A DNA stretch of 64,000 bases from Nautilus pompilius (lineage: Eukaryota > Mollusca > Cephalopoda > Nautilida > Nautilidae): the NCBI GenBank assembly GCA_018389105.1, contig JACATO010001722.1:62001-126000 (forward strand), in the 5' to 3' direction. The position numbers and the translations under genes were made by a program. Below the pieces are notes generated by a model, which had not been told where the DNA came from, ran no database searches, and worked only from the letters and a program-made list of their open reading frames with translations. Positions 26,331-39,939 of this stretch are shown one piece after another. Position 1 is the first letter of the stretch. Each line of letters begins with the position of its first letter.

Positions 26331-29300
26331 CCTTTAATCATGGCGGGGAAAATACTGCATATAATTACGTGGATTCCAGATTAAGGATTAATGATCATTA
26401 AATCAGAAGTGATGCCAGTAAAATACCAAAATTATTGTAGTCTAAACTGAATGGCTGCATAATGATTACCTTTTTGAACACTGCAATGATGAAATTTGAT
26501 TGTAGTGAGATGATCCGCACAGTAGCTAATAGAACAACAATAAAAGATTAAAATCATCTAGTCCTATTCAGTGAGTATCAGACAGTATAACGTTGCGAAA
26601 TGTGCCTTTTAAAAATATTATTACAACAGCTTTTAATTCTGATAAATTAGCGCATTGAATGGCCTTCAGTTCCCCTATTCTAAATAAGACAAAGGCATTG
26701 CATTACGTTTTTGAGAGCAACCTACCAAATGTGGATTTTTCTCTCTCCCGACATCTGTTCAATATTCATCATAATCCACAAATATTTAATTAATAATAAA
26801 ATGTAATATAAATATGAAAATAAAATTTCAGTTGTATTATGATTATTCTATTTGAATATTTTATAATTGTTTACTTTTCGAAAACCAAATTCTGGCATAA
26901 GAAATACTACACCAGTGCCCGTTTATAGTAAACTGATTAACGAAAAATGAATTTTGAAATTCATTACTAAATGCTTTGTCTGAAAAGATCAGCCATTAGG
27001 TACAATAACAATAGTCTTTCATTTATTTAATCGTTCTTTATCCGATTCGCAAAATGTTTGTGAACCAGCTTAAAAGTCATCTTCGGACAACTCTGAATGA
27101 TAGTTCTTTCAAAAAAATGTTCCCATTAGATTAAACTCGTCTAATATTGGATATTTTGGTATTTTATCTCGGAAATTTAGTCACAAAATCTAAGTCTTAA
27201 TGTTGCAGCTAAATGAGTTGAAAGTTCTACAACTTTCTATCAGGCAACTTGAAAAAATAGTTAACCAGAGTTCACTAAGAAAATCATTAATTACGAATCA
27301 GGTGTAGACCTGTTTCAGAATACTAGAATACAATGCGGACCACCAAGTTTTACGAGCACAGAAATAATAATACCTGTTTGTGTGGACTACAAAATAGAAA
27401 TGCAGAATAAAATGCAGAAAATTAATCAAAGAAAACGATCTGTATTTAATTACTTACATAATATAATTATTAGAGATCCTTTTCTTGATTACATATGAGA
27501 TAGCAAGACATAATCTGGTTGATACACACACCGTGGTTGTTTCACCGATTCATTGGAATGATCCTGAGTTGATGTTCTCCGTAAATGATTTCTGTCGATT
27601 TCAGCACAGGAAATGTTTTGTATTATTTCCAGTCTTCTCACATGTAGTTGGTAGTGATGCTTTCCCTGACAGCTCGCCGGCATCCGTTAGACACACCTGT
27701 AAAGAAACTCGTCTTTTTACTCGAGGGTACTCGTGCATTTGTTGTTCACAGATGTCAAAATTACAATATTTGAAAACTAATATAAATAGTTTATTATTTA
27801 GATTTTATTTTAAATAATTAAAGAAAATTAAAACGTTTGCTGTTTTATTTAATTAATGCTATGGTAACTGGCTAACATAGAGATTTGATTTCCAATTATA
27901 TGCTTTCATCCGGGCTCTTTAGAATTTGTTACTTTTACTTAGTTTGTTTTCAATGTTTCCAGTGGAATTCAAGACGTACGATAAGGACTGAATGTTAAAA
28001 TTTCATAGTTTACGACTGTGAAATTAAAGCAAACAAGGAAATGAACAAGAATTCTTTTTTAACACAGACGTCAGTTTTCATTAGGGCAAACTCCAGAACA
28101 CTTTACTGTGTTTTGGCAGAAATGTTCTTTAATATTCTTAACGATTTTCTTTTTATTTAAAATATTAGAAAAACAAAGATTTAGTTTTATCAGTTGTAAT
28201 AATTTTTGGAGGGAAATGTTATATAAAAACTGAATATAAACTGTTTTTTTAAAAATGTTAAATGGAAGAAAATTTTATTTAGAATTTCAATTATTGACCT
28301 CCATTACTTCAACTGGTGATCTTCAGACACAGATTGCGTTAATTTGCATAAGTAATACAGTAACGAAAGGCGATCAATACATATTAAAGCGTTTTTTCTA
28401 AATCTAATCATACATTACCGCTTTCATTAATTCATATAAATTTTAATAAAAGTAGGTTTTAAATCACATGCAAGAAGAAAAGATATGAATATTAAGAATT
28501 TCAACTCAGAACATACAAAGCTTGATAACTGCCAACTAATTAAACAATAGGCATGTGGTTTGTTTTTCATTTTCCCAAGACAAAACAAAACTCTCTGCGA
28601 TAAATGTCTGCTTCATAATTGCTCTAAATTTAGTTCGGCCTTTGATACAGCAGATTCACTTTCTTTTCAAATGAGAAATCATTTCTCAAAGTAAATAGCA
28701 TTGAATTTAGATCTTATTAGGGTTTAACTGTCTACCGATTCTTTCCTTTTGATGTATGTGCAGCCGATAACTGACATGATAATTGCATCTGTCAGAAACT
28801 CTTTTGTTCTTTTATGTAATATTCGTAACCACTCTTTTGACAATTGCCAGCCTGCTAATATAAAATGTAACTATTAAAAACATTAACTAAATTACTTTCA
28901 CTTTCTAATATTATCCGAATAAACAATATAAATGTGTGCTATATTCACTTAGGTATTACTGATATATTTGATGAACATTGATATATGTTTTCCAACGTCA
29001 GGTTCCCTGTCTGTTTACTTATCATTCACTATCTCTTTATTTAGCTCTCATTATACTAAAGAAAAGTCAGAGCATCTGAGGAAGAAGAATGAATATTACC
29101 ATTTAATTATATAAGACACTTAAAACAGTCACAAGTAGGCAAATAAGAGCTTTCTTACTAAGAAATGTCACCTTAAAATATGCCCAGACTGAAATGTTGT
29201 AGAAACTAAATAGAAAACATTTTGATTGTTTTTTTGTGGGAAGAGTTCCCGTCTTCAGATACAAACTGGAAAACTATCAGTATACATCAACTGAAGTCGT

Positions 29301-29479
29301 TTCATTGTTGCTGTTCTTCGCCAATAAAGTGAGGTATCCTCTGCATCTTCGAAAAGGAATAATTCATTTTAGCCTTTTTCAAGAAAACATTTTCCTTAAA
29401 AAGAAAAAGGACTTACAGGTAGCACATTGGAAATCAGTTGAATAGTCAATTAAAATTTTATTTAAGTGGGAGTATAATA

Positions 29480-29553
<74 letters not shown>

Positions 29554-31105
29554 TATTTTTCGAAATATACCAGTACATACGTCATATTATAATTATGATT
29601 TCTGTAAATAATATTACAAGAGGGATGTCTCACTCTTGTCCAAAAAAATTCAATAAATTAAAAGAGTTTTACAGCTCAATGCTTGTCCACGAGAACAGAA
29701 GCATTATCAGAAAGTAGATCATGGTAAAGCAAATAAGATACTTTACATTACTATTATGTTAATTATTATTATAGTTTTACAAAAATTAATAATATCATAA
29801 GCTTAAATTGATCAAATATATGAAAAGGCTACAGCAACATTTGGTATTACTGAAGGTGAGTGATAAATCTATAATTTTGACAAGTACTTTAAACGATATT
29901 CGTCAATCACTGATAAAAATCCTGTACGGTTTCAAAATTTTCGTGCGGCGGAGTTCAAAGTGATCGAACCAGAGCTTGAATACTTAAAATTGTTTTCAAA
30001 AGAATTTAAATGATCAACGGTAGACATTCTGATGAATTATCACTTACCGCCGTTCTGATTATTGTTTTTACAAATATGAAACATAAAACTAATTTTAAAA
30101 AAGAAGATAAATATATGACAATCCTAATGGAACTTGAATAATTCAGCTTGACATATATAGCAAGATCACAAAATTTATCGCATTAATTTCTGAAATTAGA
30201 AAAAAATAGAATGAACTTATTTATTGAAAACAAAAATGTCTACAGAGAAACTCACTCAACAACGACCTATTAATTTTTTACATGATGGAATGAAATGGTG
30301 TGGATTTTCAACATTCATCACACTACAAAGTTACAGTGGAATTTTTACTTCAAATACCTTTAAAGAAAACAAAAGCATAATTATATTGCGAAATACCTTT
30401 TGAAAAATACTGTAAATAAATACTTTATTCAATGATTATAAAGTTGTACAAGTATTGAATTCGATAAATAGACAGTTGTATTTTAAATTAATTCAATTTA
30501 GAATCATTAATATCTGAGCTCATCTATAAATAAGATGAAATATGTACAAATATAAAACTATGGATTTTCTTGATGTATGATCGTGAATAAGAATAAAGAG
30601 AAAAAAATTCCTTTATTTTTCCAAAGTTCAAGAGAAATCAGAAAGGAAAGATCGTAATTGAGGTTAGTATACCTTTCTAGCTAAAAATCAATAAGCAAGA
30701 ATTAATTTCTAAAATCTTTACGCTTAAAGACATTGTATCTTTATTTCTAAATATAACAAAAAAATTCTTTCCCTCTGTAAGTTAGGATAAACCACGTATT
30801 AATAAAAATTGTAAAGTTTAATATGTACTAATATTTAATCTAAAAACGTTGCTAAACATTTCAATTTCCTATCAGTAATGTAATCGTTAATTTGCACTGC
30901 CTGGAACAAATGATTGCCATTTATCCTTCCTTTAATCAAGGCAGTTACCTATTGTAAAGAATTATCTTAGTTAAATAGAATATATTCCATATTTATTCAT
31001 ACATTATGTATTATTACTAATTTATCTAAGATTAATTGATAGCAAATTGAATATGAACTGCGCCTGCAACAAGTATAAATATTGAAAATTAAAATATCCT
31101 TACAG
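26331..31105 (+). repeat. Upstream flank of gene C, part of the repeat unit
   Basis: Homologous to the flanks of B and D in order and orientation. It holds the ORF-like block at 27485-27817, the conserved block 28730-29150 and a GA microsatellite. It ends at TCCTTACAG (31097-31105), the likely acceptor of an untranslated 5' exon, 108 bases before the start codon of C. Confidence 0.6.
29484..29551 (+). repeat. (GA)n microsatellite
   Basis: About 68 bases of uninterrupted GA dinucleotides. The paralogous position in unit D has only a short GA stretch just after the Tc1 element, so the tract expanded in unit C. Confidence 0.95.
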
Positions 31106-31213
31106 CTGATCCAAGTCTTGGTCACTGTGCAGAAACTAAATAGAACACATTGCGTTTGTTTTGTCATTGGAAGTCGATTTTATTTAGAAAGAAAAAGCTA
31201 AACTGTTTTCAAG

Positions 31214-34200
31214 ATGCATGACATTAATCTAATTTTCTTAATCGTCTTTTTTCTTCTTCCCCAAGCAAAAGATGCTTGTTCTCCATCACCACCTCGAGAT
31301 CCACCTCCAAAAAAGCCAGGTATGTTTTTAACCATTTATTATTCCAATTATTCTGCAAGTACATTTGACAAATATCTTCAGATGTAATGCAGTTCATTTG
31401 TCACAAATCTTAATTTAATTTCACACCTATGTCCGATTACACGAAAATTTATAATAGGACGAAGAACGCTTTAGAAATGGATCAGTCCTTCCATTTGTCA
31501 CTACTATTCCCATCTCTCTGTACTATTACAAGCGCAACGACTTTAATTTGTTGTTCAGAAAAGATTCACAGTGACTGAGATGACAGCTTGCACGACCGTC
31601 GGTCTCCGTCGTTGACAGATCACCACTAACAGTTGTTGGTGCTTACTAATTTAGTTAATAGTAGTAATTTACAGACTAAAAGCTGTCATGGCAGCCGTAG
31701 AGGAGGGAAATTTGTTATTGACTTACCTTGGAGTTCTTTTGTGGTGAACTATTCTTCCAGCCATCCTAATGACTCCTTAAATAATCCTGTTTAAAATAAA
31801 CGTTATGAATTTAATTCTGCCAAGGATACAGCTGATTATCCTTTTTTGTCAAATAATAAATAATTCGAATTATATAATTCTAATACTCATCGATTCCCAA
31901 TTGATTTTTATTGTTTGTTTCCCTGCTAAACTCGAATAGAAATAGAAAATACAGAGTGAAAACGATACCCGGTGGAGTAACTCGTCCAGTATCTGTGCGT
32001 GAGTTGAACGCTTATAATTCGCTAAACAATATGACCTTTAAATTTGTAGTGTTTATGATAAAACAATTAATTCCTACGGAAATTAATGAGAATGATGAAA
32101 ATCTGCGATATTTAAAAAAAACAGAAACTGTTGTTAGATTTGCGAAGTGATTAAGTTACATTAAAGTTCTTGTTTTTATTGCTGAAACAGAATGAGCAGA
32201 AGAAAATAGTTCAAGTAAAACAGGGGAGATAACCGGCATTACCCGTATAGTAAATATTCTTATACTATTTTAAAATTCAGATCGTAAACCTAAATTAACT
32301 ATAATTATTAAAAAGCTAAATCAACATTTGAAACCATAGAAAGAGAAAGATAAATCTGTATTTCTTGATGACGCATTTTAAATCAGGTCCTACTATTAAT
32401 GAGATTTACCGTATTTGTTATCCATTTTCTTGTCTACAACTATTTCCGCACCCAATCAGCAATTATCCTTAATTACTTTATCATCATTTGTTATAATATT
32501 CAAATAATTTAATTTCATTACCCAGCTTGTTTCGATTAGCAAGCTGACTGTATTTTTTCCAAAATACAGATGAAAATAAAAGGATTTTATTCAAAATAGG
32601 CATTTTTTTAGATGTTAACTTGATCAGATATTTACAATAAAACTTTGTTATTATCACAATAACTTGTTTATAGGAGCAATTGCATATAATAATTGTAAAT
32701 TTTATTTTATTTTTTTTGAAATTATATATATAGAAACACAATATCTTAGCTGCTACAGCGAACTAGGAAAATTGCCAGATGACTGCCTAGCATCTCTTGG
32801 TGCAACTATAGATATCCCCATTATGAAATGTAAACGTTGTGCTGCTGGAATTTACAAGTTTAGCTTCTTCTTGTGTAAGTATAAACCTACTACTTTTTAT
32901 TTTAGTAATTTTAAGGTATTCTCCTACCGCAGTTTATACTAAAATCTATAGATTATCAGTTTGATCATGATTTACAGTAAATAGCTGAAGCATTTTCTGT
33001 GGATTCTGTACTTATCGTAAATATCAGTGCTTGGAATTTATTAAAATGTCGAATAATATGGATTATGTTTTGAACAAGGTTTTCAGGTATTCCTGTAATT
33101 GCTGTTGAACGATTTGTCTTGATTGTTTGGTCCGTACATTACTATCAACATCCTCTTATACGTGCACAATGGCATGGCATCTTCATCCTGGTATTCTGGA
33201 GACCTTGGTTGCAACTGTGTATCCGTTTCAAGTTTTCAAATTATTATCGCCAGTAGATGCTTGAAAGTTAGGTTAATCTTTTTGAAAGGTAGAGAAATTA
33301 TAGCTGAATTACCTTTGGCAAAATACCGTGTAGGAAAGTCAGCAAAAACACAAATATGCATCCGACTTCATTTTTGGATCCATGAACAAATCCATGATCT
33401 TTACTGTCACCTTATCTAATTTTAACCAACCTTTTGCGTCATTTCCTCTTAATCAGTCAGATGGGAAGCCTATGAAAGTGAATTTAGTTTAATGTGATTG
33501 CGTATAGAAACAATTTACAGGTAAACAACATTCGATCCCTGATCAAAGACTACATAATAGTAAGAAAATAAAAATCTAAAAGTTTGAGTTTTACATTTAC
33601 AATAAAATTTCACTATATTCCAAACGAAATTAGAAACAATAAAGAATTATACTGTACATTCGGGGTAGGCACTTAGTATAAGAATATGATGATGGAATTA
33701 AACAGTGTAGCTAAACCAACCGTGTAGATTAAACAAGTAGTGAAATACTTTTCAAAATTAAACTAATTCTATTATTTGAATATGCTGAAAATGTATCTAA
33801 AGTCGCTAAAATCAGGACCCATTCAAAACGTTTTTATTAGGTCATAAATGATATTATTTCAATTCCATAATGGAGCAAGTACTTTGTAAAGTAGAGCTAA
33901 ACTAACTGATCTTTTCTACCTTTTGTCAAATGAATTTTTTTAGGAAAGAAACTGATGCGCATATTTACTTATTTCTGAAAACAGGAGACTTTCACCAGAG
34001 TGGCGCCCTTCTATCTCTCGTCTATATATGTTGTGTTAGTTTTTTTCCTAAGAGCTGTATAGATGTCCCATGAGTTAGTTGATGTGTCATGTGAAACCGT
34101 GAATTCTTAATGGTATTTAATGGTTTCGTTTCTTTCAGTTATTCGGTGTCCCGTGCATTCTCTTTTCTACTTCGTTGATGCGAAATAAATTAAATTTTCA

Positions 34201-34627
34201 TATCTAATGGCTACACCGTCTGTAGGTCAAATGAAGCACAACATACTCCGGATGTTTATTGTAAAGAGTATGGATTTCTATGGGATCCCAACGCAAAAAA
34301 AAATACATTCTAGAACACGTAATACCATTCTGTATTTAATTGTTTTCTTTTACTGTTCTGGAATCACCGTACATTATATCGCATAGGTTAAAAACGATTC
34401 GGATTGATTTATGAACTTCTAATGTTAGTATAAAATATTAATAATAGATATATCATTTTTTCTTGTTTCCAGTTTGTAAAAGAGGATGCTTATCTACGTT
34501 AAAACAACAAATGAGAATAGAGACTACGCTGAAGGACGGTTGTACTAGAACTACTTATGGGATAGTATGCGCGTGTTCTAAAAATTACTGTAATCGTGAA
34601 GCCGTTACGGTTAACATTACAAAATAA
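31214..34627 (+). CDS. Secreted cysteine-rich protein, array copy C (three exons)
   Basis: The exons are 31214-31319, 32734-32874 and 34473-34627 (stop included), giving 133 residues. Both introns (1414 and 1598 bases) are phase 1, with GTATGT and GTAAGT donors. Exon 1 gives a signal peptide (MHDINLIFLIVFFLLPQAKD), then ACSP and a Pro-rich linker interrupted by Arg-Asp, ending in KKP. The domain cysteines are at 42, 53, 68, 71, 84, 88, 106, 115, 117 and 122, the last followed by Asn123. With the Cys after the signal peptide this makes eleven. The tail ends in the sequon N130-I-T. The family is best described as three-finger-like; I do not know its ligand or tissue. Intron 2 shares long, closely matching stretches with copy B (for example 33985-34100 versus 24260-24370), while the exon 3 proteins differ at roughly half their positions. 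Confidence 0.85.
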
Positions 34628-34686
34628 GATGGATCACCTATTTGTAACAGTATCCTGACAATATTTAATGCTGTCATAAAAATAGA

Positions 34687-34692
34687 AATAAA
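34687..34692 (+). promoter_or_regulatory. Polyadenylation signal of gene C
   Basis: AATAAA 60 bases after the stop, in the same phrase as in copy B. Confidence 0.7.
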
Positions 34693-34978
34693 TATTGATT
34701 TTATTGATGAAATATTTGTTCCATGTGAAAAGAAATATGAAAAGGATTAGCAGTAGCAATAAAAGGGAACAAAGCTCACTGTTATTATGATTATAAATGA
34801 GCTTCATATCTATATTCTACAGTGACCGCTTATCCTATATTTTGTAAGAAATTTGCGTCAAATAAAGGGAATATTAAGAATGAAGAAAAGAGATTTATAA
34901 TAATAAGAAATGTGTCGTTTCGCATGTATTTGAGAATTTTTAAATATCTGGAAATTATTAGATTTTCTTTCATTTTGG

Positions 34979-34979
34979 A

Positions 34980-35008
<29 letters not shown>
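34979..35008 (+). repeat. (TA)n microsatellite
   Basis: About 30 bases of TA dinucleotides inside the C downstream flank. Copy B has no TA run at the paralogous site. Confidence 0.9.
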
Positions 35009-35010
<2 letters not shown>

Positions 35011-36109
35011 AAACTGCTTTATTTTGTGCCTTTTGGACATTTTACCAATGAGAGAATCACATCAGTTTCTTCATGGACTGGATATTTGAAGCATCCAAAA
35101 CCTTCGGTATATTACTTATATTTCTCAACTACTTATTTTAGTTTAGCCATATCATCTTCCATACATTTTTGATAAAAATAGTTTTTAAACCTGAAAATAT
35201 GTTATATTATTTACATTTAAATATATGAAGAAAATTACAAATGAAATTACAGTGATATCTGGTAATAATCAAAATTAAGTGTTTCCCATTGTGATAAGCA
35301 TGAATCTACTCCTGTACACGACGGATTTATTGACAATTCACCTAAAAATATTCTGATACATTTCAGGTGATAGTTTAACAATTTGCGTTTATTTGGTAAC
35401 ACAATAATCGATGATTCTTACATTCAAATGTGTTGGTTGAAGCATTAAGTTAGTTTATATATTTATCAAACTAACAATGTAGAGATGATTTATAATCGCA
35501 TAAGTCAAGCAAAGTGAATTGTAAATAGTGATAGAAATTGGACATTATTGACATATTATTTCTTCTGAAAATTCATCAGATTAGAATATACAACGGCATC
35601 ACTGGTAATGAGTTTGCGCTTGTGTTCAAAATAAGTAGGAAACCTGATTAGTGAATTCAGCTTAAAATGCGGTCCAAACTGTATGAGGGAAGTGCATGGA
35701 TTTGAGCCGCATGAAGGGAATTTAGACGTCATTCTGTTTTGGAAGATATGGCAGAGAACTTTCCTGAAAAATGGTGAGTTATGTTTGCTCTTTACATGGT
35801 AGGCCCAGGAAATACCTGCAGATTTTATTATGAAGTGATAACGAAAGTGCACATAAAATATATATATATATATTTTTAATTTTTAAATAAATATTCTGAA
35901 TCCTTTTACTGATACCGGAGAGTCACGTTGGCCGTTAGAACGATCTGTCATCATTTGTCCATTCTCTCCAAGCTTATCACCATCATTAACCCTTAACCTG
36001 TGGCGATCGTAATCCACGACACCCATCATATGCGACAGAGAAAAAAAAATTTTTTTTTAAATTTTTTTAAAAAGTAGACTCCGCTGTTCACACAACTCTT
36101 TGAAACGGT

Positions 36110-36114
36110 GCTCT

Positions 36115-36178
<64 letters not shown>
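36110..36178 (+). repeat. (CT)n microsatellite at the C/D unit boundary
   Basis: About 69 bases of CT repeats with one interruption. It sits exactly where the unit boundary phrase begins (ggaaacttaaataatag follows). In the other units the same place has only short CT-rich text. Confidence 0.95.
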
Positions 36179-36180
<2 letters not shown>

Positions 36181-39100
36181 GAAACTTAAATAATAGTAAA
36201 GCGGGATAAATACTGCGTGTATTTACGTGGACTGCAGATTAAGGGTTAATGAACATTTAATCGGAAGTGATACATATAAAATACCGAAACTATTGTTGTC
36301 TAAAACAGAAAAAAAAAATCCTAATGGTTTTTTGTTTTGTTTTATCAAAAAACAAAGCAATGATGAAATTTGAATAGCAATGAGATGATCCGCGCAGTAA
36401 TTAATAAACCAATAATAAACTATTAAGATCATTTGGACCTGTTCAGTTAGTGTGACACGGTAAAATTCGAGAAATGTGCCTTTTGAAGGTATTATTGCAA
36501 CAGCTTTTAATTCTGATAAGTTAGTGCATCGAATGGCCTCCAGTGCCCTTATTCTAAGCAAGTGAATGCATTACGTTGCTGTGAGCAACCTATCAAATGT
36601 GGAGTTTTCTCTAGCTCGGAACCAGTTCAATATTCTTCATATTCAACTAATGTTAATCAATAAAAAAATATATAATATAAATATGGCAATATAATTTGAA
36701 TTGTAAATATTACTATATTTATTGAATATTCAATAAATGATTACTTTTCGAAAAATAATTCTGGCATCAAAAATAATACAACAATACCCCAATATGATAA
36801 TTTCATTATCAAAAAATGAATTCTGAAATACATTACTAAATGATTTGTCTGAAATGATCAGTAATTAGTTGCAAGCAGAATAATTATTCATTTATTTTAA
36901 TCGTTTTTCATCAGATTCTAAAAATGATTGTTTGATCCGGTCTAAGTATCATATTTGAAAAAAATATGACTGGTAGTTGTTTTAAAAAATGTTTCCATTA
37001 GAATAAAATCGTTTAACGTTGGATTTTTTGGTATTTTATCCAGTCAATACAGCCACAAAGTGTAGGACGTATCTTTGCTGCTGAATCATTTGTAAAGTCT
37101 ACATGTTTCTATGGGCAATCTGACAAATACCTAACCAGATTTCAACGTGAAGGACTTTTTAAACGAATCAGGGCATAGTGTTTGCTGTCGAATTTTATGA
37201 GCATGGAATTAATAATACCTGATTATTTGGTCCACAAACGGGAAGTCCCGAATGAAATAGAGAACAATTAATCAAAGAAAGCGATCTGCATTTTATAAAT
37301 TATTTTATATATTAATTAGTGATCGTTTCTTGATTTTATGAGAGATAGCAGGACACAATTTTGGTGTTGCTTCACATGTTTGTTTCACTCATTCATTGGA
37401 AATATCTTTGGTTGATGTTCTGTGCAAATGATTTCAGTCATTTTCAGCACAGTAAACCTGGTTTCTCGTTCCGGTTTTTCATAGTTTTCAAAAATTAAGT
37501 TATTTTAATGATATTTAAATGGTTTATTTTTGATTTTATTTAAAATAATTAAAGAAAGATAAAATTATTGTCTTAAATAATTAATGCTAACGTAATTAAC
37601 CAACACGGGGTTTTGATTTCCAACGATACACTTTCTTCCGATGGAATTATATTCCTGAATTTACTTCTGTTCGCTTTCAAATTTATCCAGAAGAATTAAT
37701 GACATCTGAGGAGGACTTAAGTTGAGTCTTCATGTTTTTAGACTGTGAAAAGATAAAAAAAATTTCCTTTTTTTTAACACACACGTCTGTTTCTTCAGTG
37801 CAAACTCCAGAATTCTTTCCTAATATTGGCCAAAAATGTTTTTAAAGATTCTTAACCATTTTATTTTTATTTAAATTTTTAGTTAAACTTTTCTTTTATC
37901 AGTTGGAGAAAGGATGTCATAAAGGCTGAATATGTGTAATTTAAAAAAACGATAGCGTAAAAGAAAAAAAATTTTTTTTTTCAAAATTTCACATTTTGGT
38001 CTCCATTATTTTAACTGTTTATCCAGTGACAGATGTTGCATTAATCTACATAAGTAATAAATAACCAATTGCGATCATTAAATATTACATTGTTTTCATA
38101 AAACTATGCATACATTACCGATATAAGTAATTAATTTAGAAAAAAAATAATGAAGCTTGTATATCATAATGAAAGAAAAACATAAATATTAAAAATTTAA
38201 GATTTCAATTGAGAGCATACAACAGCTTGATAAATTCCCACTTATTAAACAAAAGGGCATTTTGTTTGTTACCGTTTTTTTCCAAAGAAATACCAAAATC
38301 TTTTAGTTAAATTTCTGCTAAATAATTGCTATGAATTTAGTTGGCCCTTTGATACAACAGTTTCTCTTTTTAAAATGAGTAATTATTTATTAAAGTAAAT
38401 AACAATGGATTTACATTTAATTAGGGTTTATCTGTCTATCGATCCTTTTTTGTTTTTTGTTAATGTTCGTGCGGCGGCTGACTGACAGTATTAACTGCAT
38501 CTGTCAGAAACTCTTTTTTCCTTTTGTGATCATTCGTAAGCTCGCTTTTGCCACTTTCCAGCCTGAAATTATGAAATTTATTTTATATAAATTTAAATGA
38601 ATTACTTTCACTTTCCGCATATCATCAAAATAAACATTATTTATGTGGTTTTTAAGGTAAGTATTACTAATATATTTGGCCAACATTGAGATTTGATTTC
38701 CAACGTCAGGTTCCGTGTGTTTCCCTGACATTGAATTTCGCTTTAGTTAGCTTTCACTGTACTGAAGTAAAGTCAGAAATTCTAAGGATGAATAAATGTT
38801 AAGATAGACATTATTTTATACGACAGTTAAAATAGACACAAGTAGGCAAATAAGAGTTTTCTTATTTAAAAAATCTATTTCGTTTGATGTAGGTACTAGA
38901 AAACTTGTCCAAGTATTCGTCGAGAGGTTCCATGATCATCTAAACGAGTTTTTCTTTCTCTAGAATGCTAACAAAAAAAAAAATTCTTTCATAATTTAAA
39001 GTGTTCGTCCATTCAAAATCCTTTTAAAGCTGTATATTAAATATTTCTTTCGAAACATCGTTCTTAACCATTTTAATTTTGTAATAGAAATTCAATGAAT

Positions 39101-39608
39101 CATCTGCAATGATTTGGACAGATGTTCTTCAGTCACCTGTTCCATTAAATTGCATAAATTATTTAAAAATTGAGTTATTATAATAAATAAATATTAAAGA
39201 GTTTCAGAATATCTATCCATAAATTAATGGTTATAAATAATTAATTTACAAATTAGATGTAGGCAAATTGAATATAAAAATGTTATCTTAAATTATGCAC
39301 AGATTGTAACTATTAAAAAAACTAAATAGAAAACATTTTGATTGCTTTTGTTTTGTTGGGAGAATTTCGTTTATAGAAACCAAGAGATGAAAAACAGTCA
39401 TTATACATCAAAACAACTGCCAGTCTATTTAATATTTTCTGTTCTTCGCTAATAAACAGAGGTATCCTCTGCATCTTCAAAAAAAACAGTCATTTTTAAT
39501 TTGTTGAAGAAACTTTTTTTAAAAAAGAAAAAAAAATAAAGGTAGTACATTGGAAATAGGTTGAATAATCAATTTAAATTTCAAACTAAGTCCGATCATA
39601 CATATATA

Positions 39609-39838
39609 CAGTGCCGAACAAAAGAGTTGGGACACTTGCTGTGAAATTGATATTTGAACTCTCTTGTTTTTACATTTGCATACAGATAGCCATCCTATTG
39701 TCCATAAGTTGTATAAAACATTCCTTTACAATGTGTAAAAACAAAGAATGTCATATGTGTATCTATTGTCTGGAAAAAAATATTTGAATTAGCATAGTCA
39801 AATTTGTACCGCGACAAAAGAGTTGGGACAGTGAACAA
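39609..39838 (+). repeat. Left inverted-repeat region of the Tc1 element (outer and inner repeats)
   Basis: The outer repeat starts at 39609. A second copy of the core aaaagagttgggaca lies at about 39816-39830. The mirror-image pair is at the right end of the element. Confidence 0.75.
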
Positions 39839-39939
39839 AATCTGTGCATACATTTATTCCCTCAATATATTCATTTTTAAAGGATCAAATGAATAGAATC
39901 ACATCATCTAAGACCATTTAAGATCATTTTTGGACCATA

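Larger units (their letters stand above)
34693..36180 (+). repeat. Downstream flank of gene C
   Basis: This non-coding stretch is homologous to the B tail. It contains a TA microsatellite (34979-35008) and ends in a CT microsatellite at the C/D unit boundary. The ORFs that read Tyr-Ile repeats here are products of the TA tract. Confidence 0.6.

Noticed and set aside
31214-34627. Naming the family as three-finger toxins
   Set aside because: The cysteine spacing is only partly like Ly6 or snake three-finger proteins, and nothing in the window shows toxicity, tissue or target. The fold is kept as a hypothesis.
36223-36561. 112-residue minus-strand ORF at the start of unit D
   Set aside because: The homologous starts of units B and C do not keep this frame open. 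It is part of the repeat unit and not a gene.
39613-39830. Direct copies of the aaaagagttgggaca motif as a possible CRISPR-like or satellite array
   Set aside because: Only two copies per end, mirrored at the other end of the element: these are the IR/DR termini of the Tc1 transposon.
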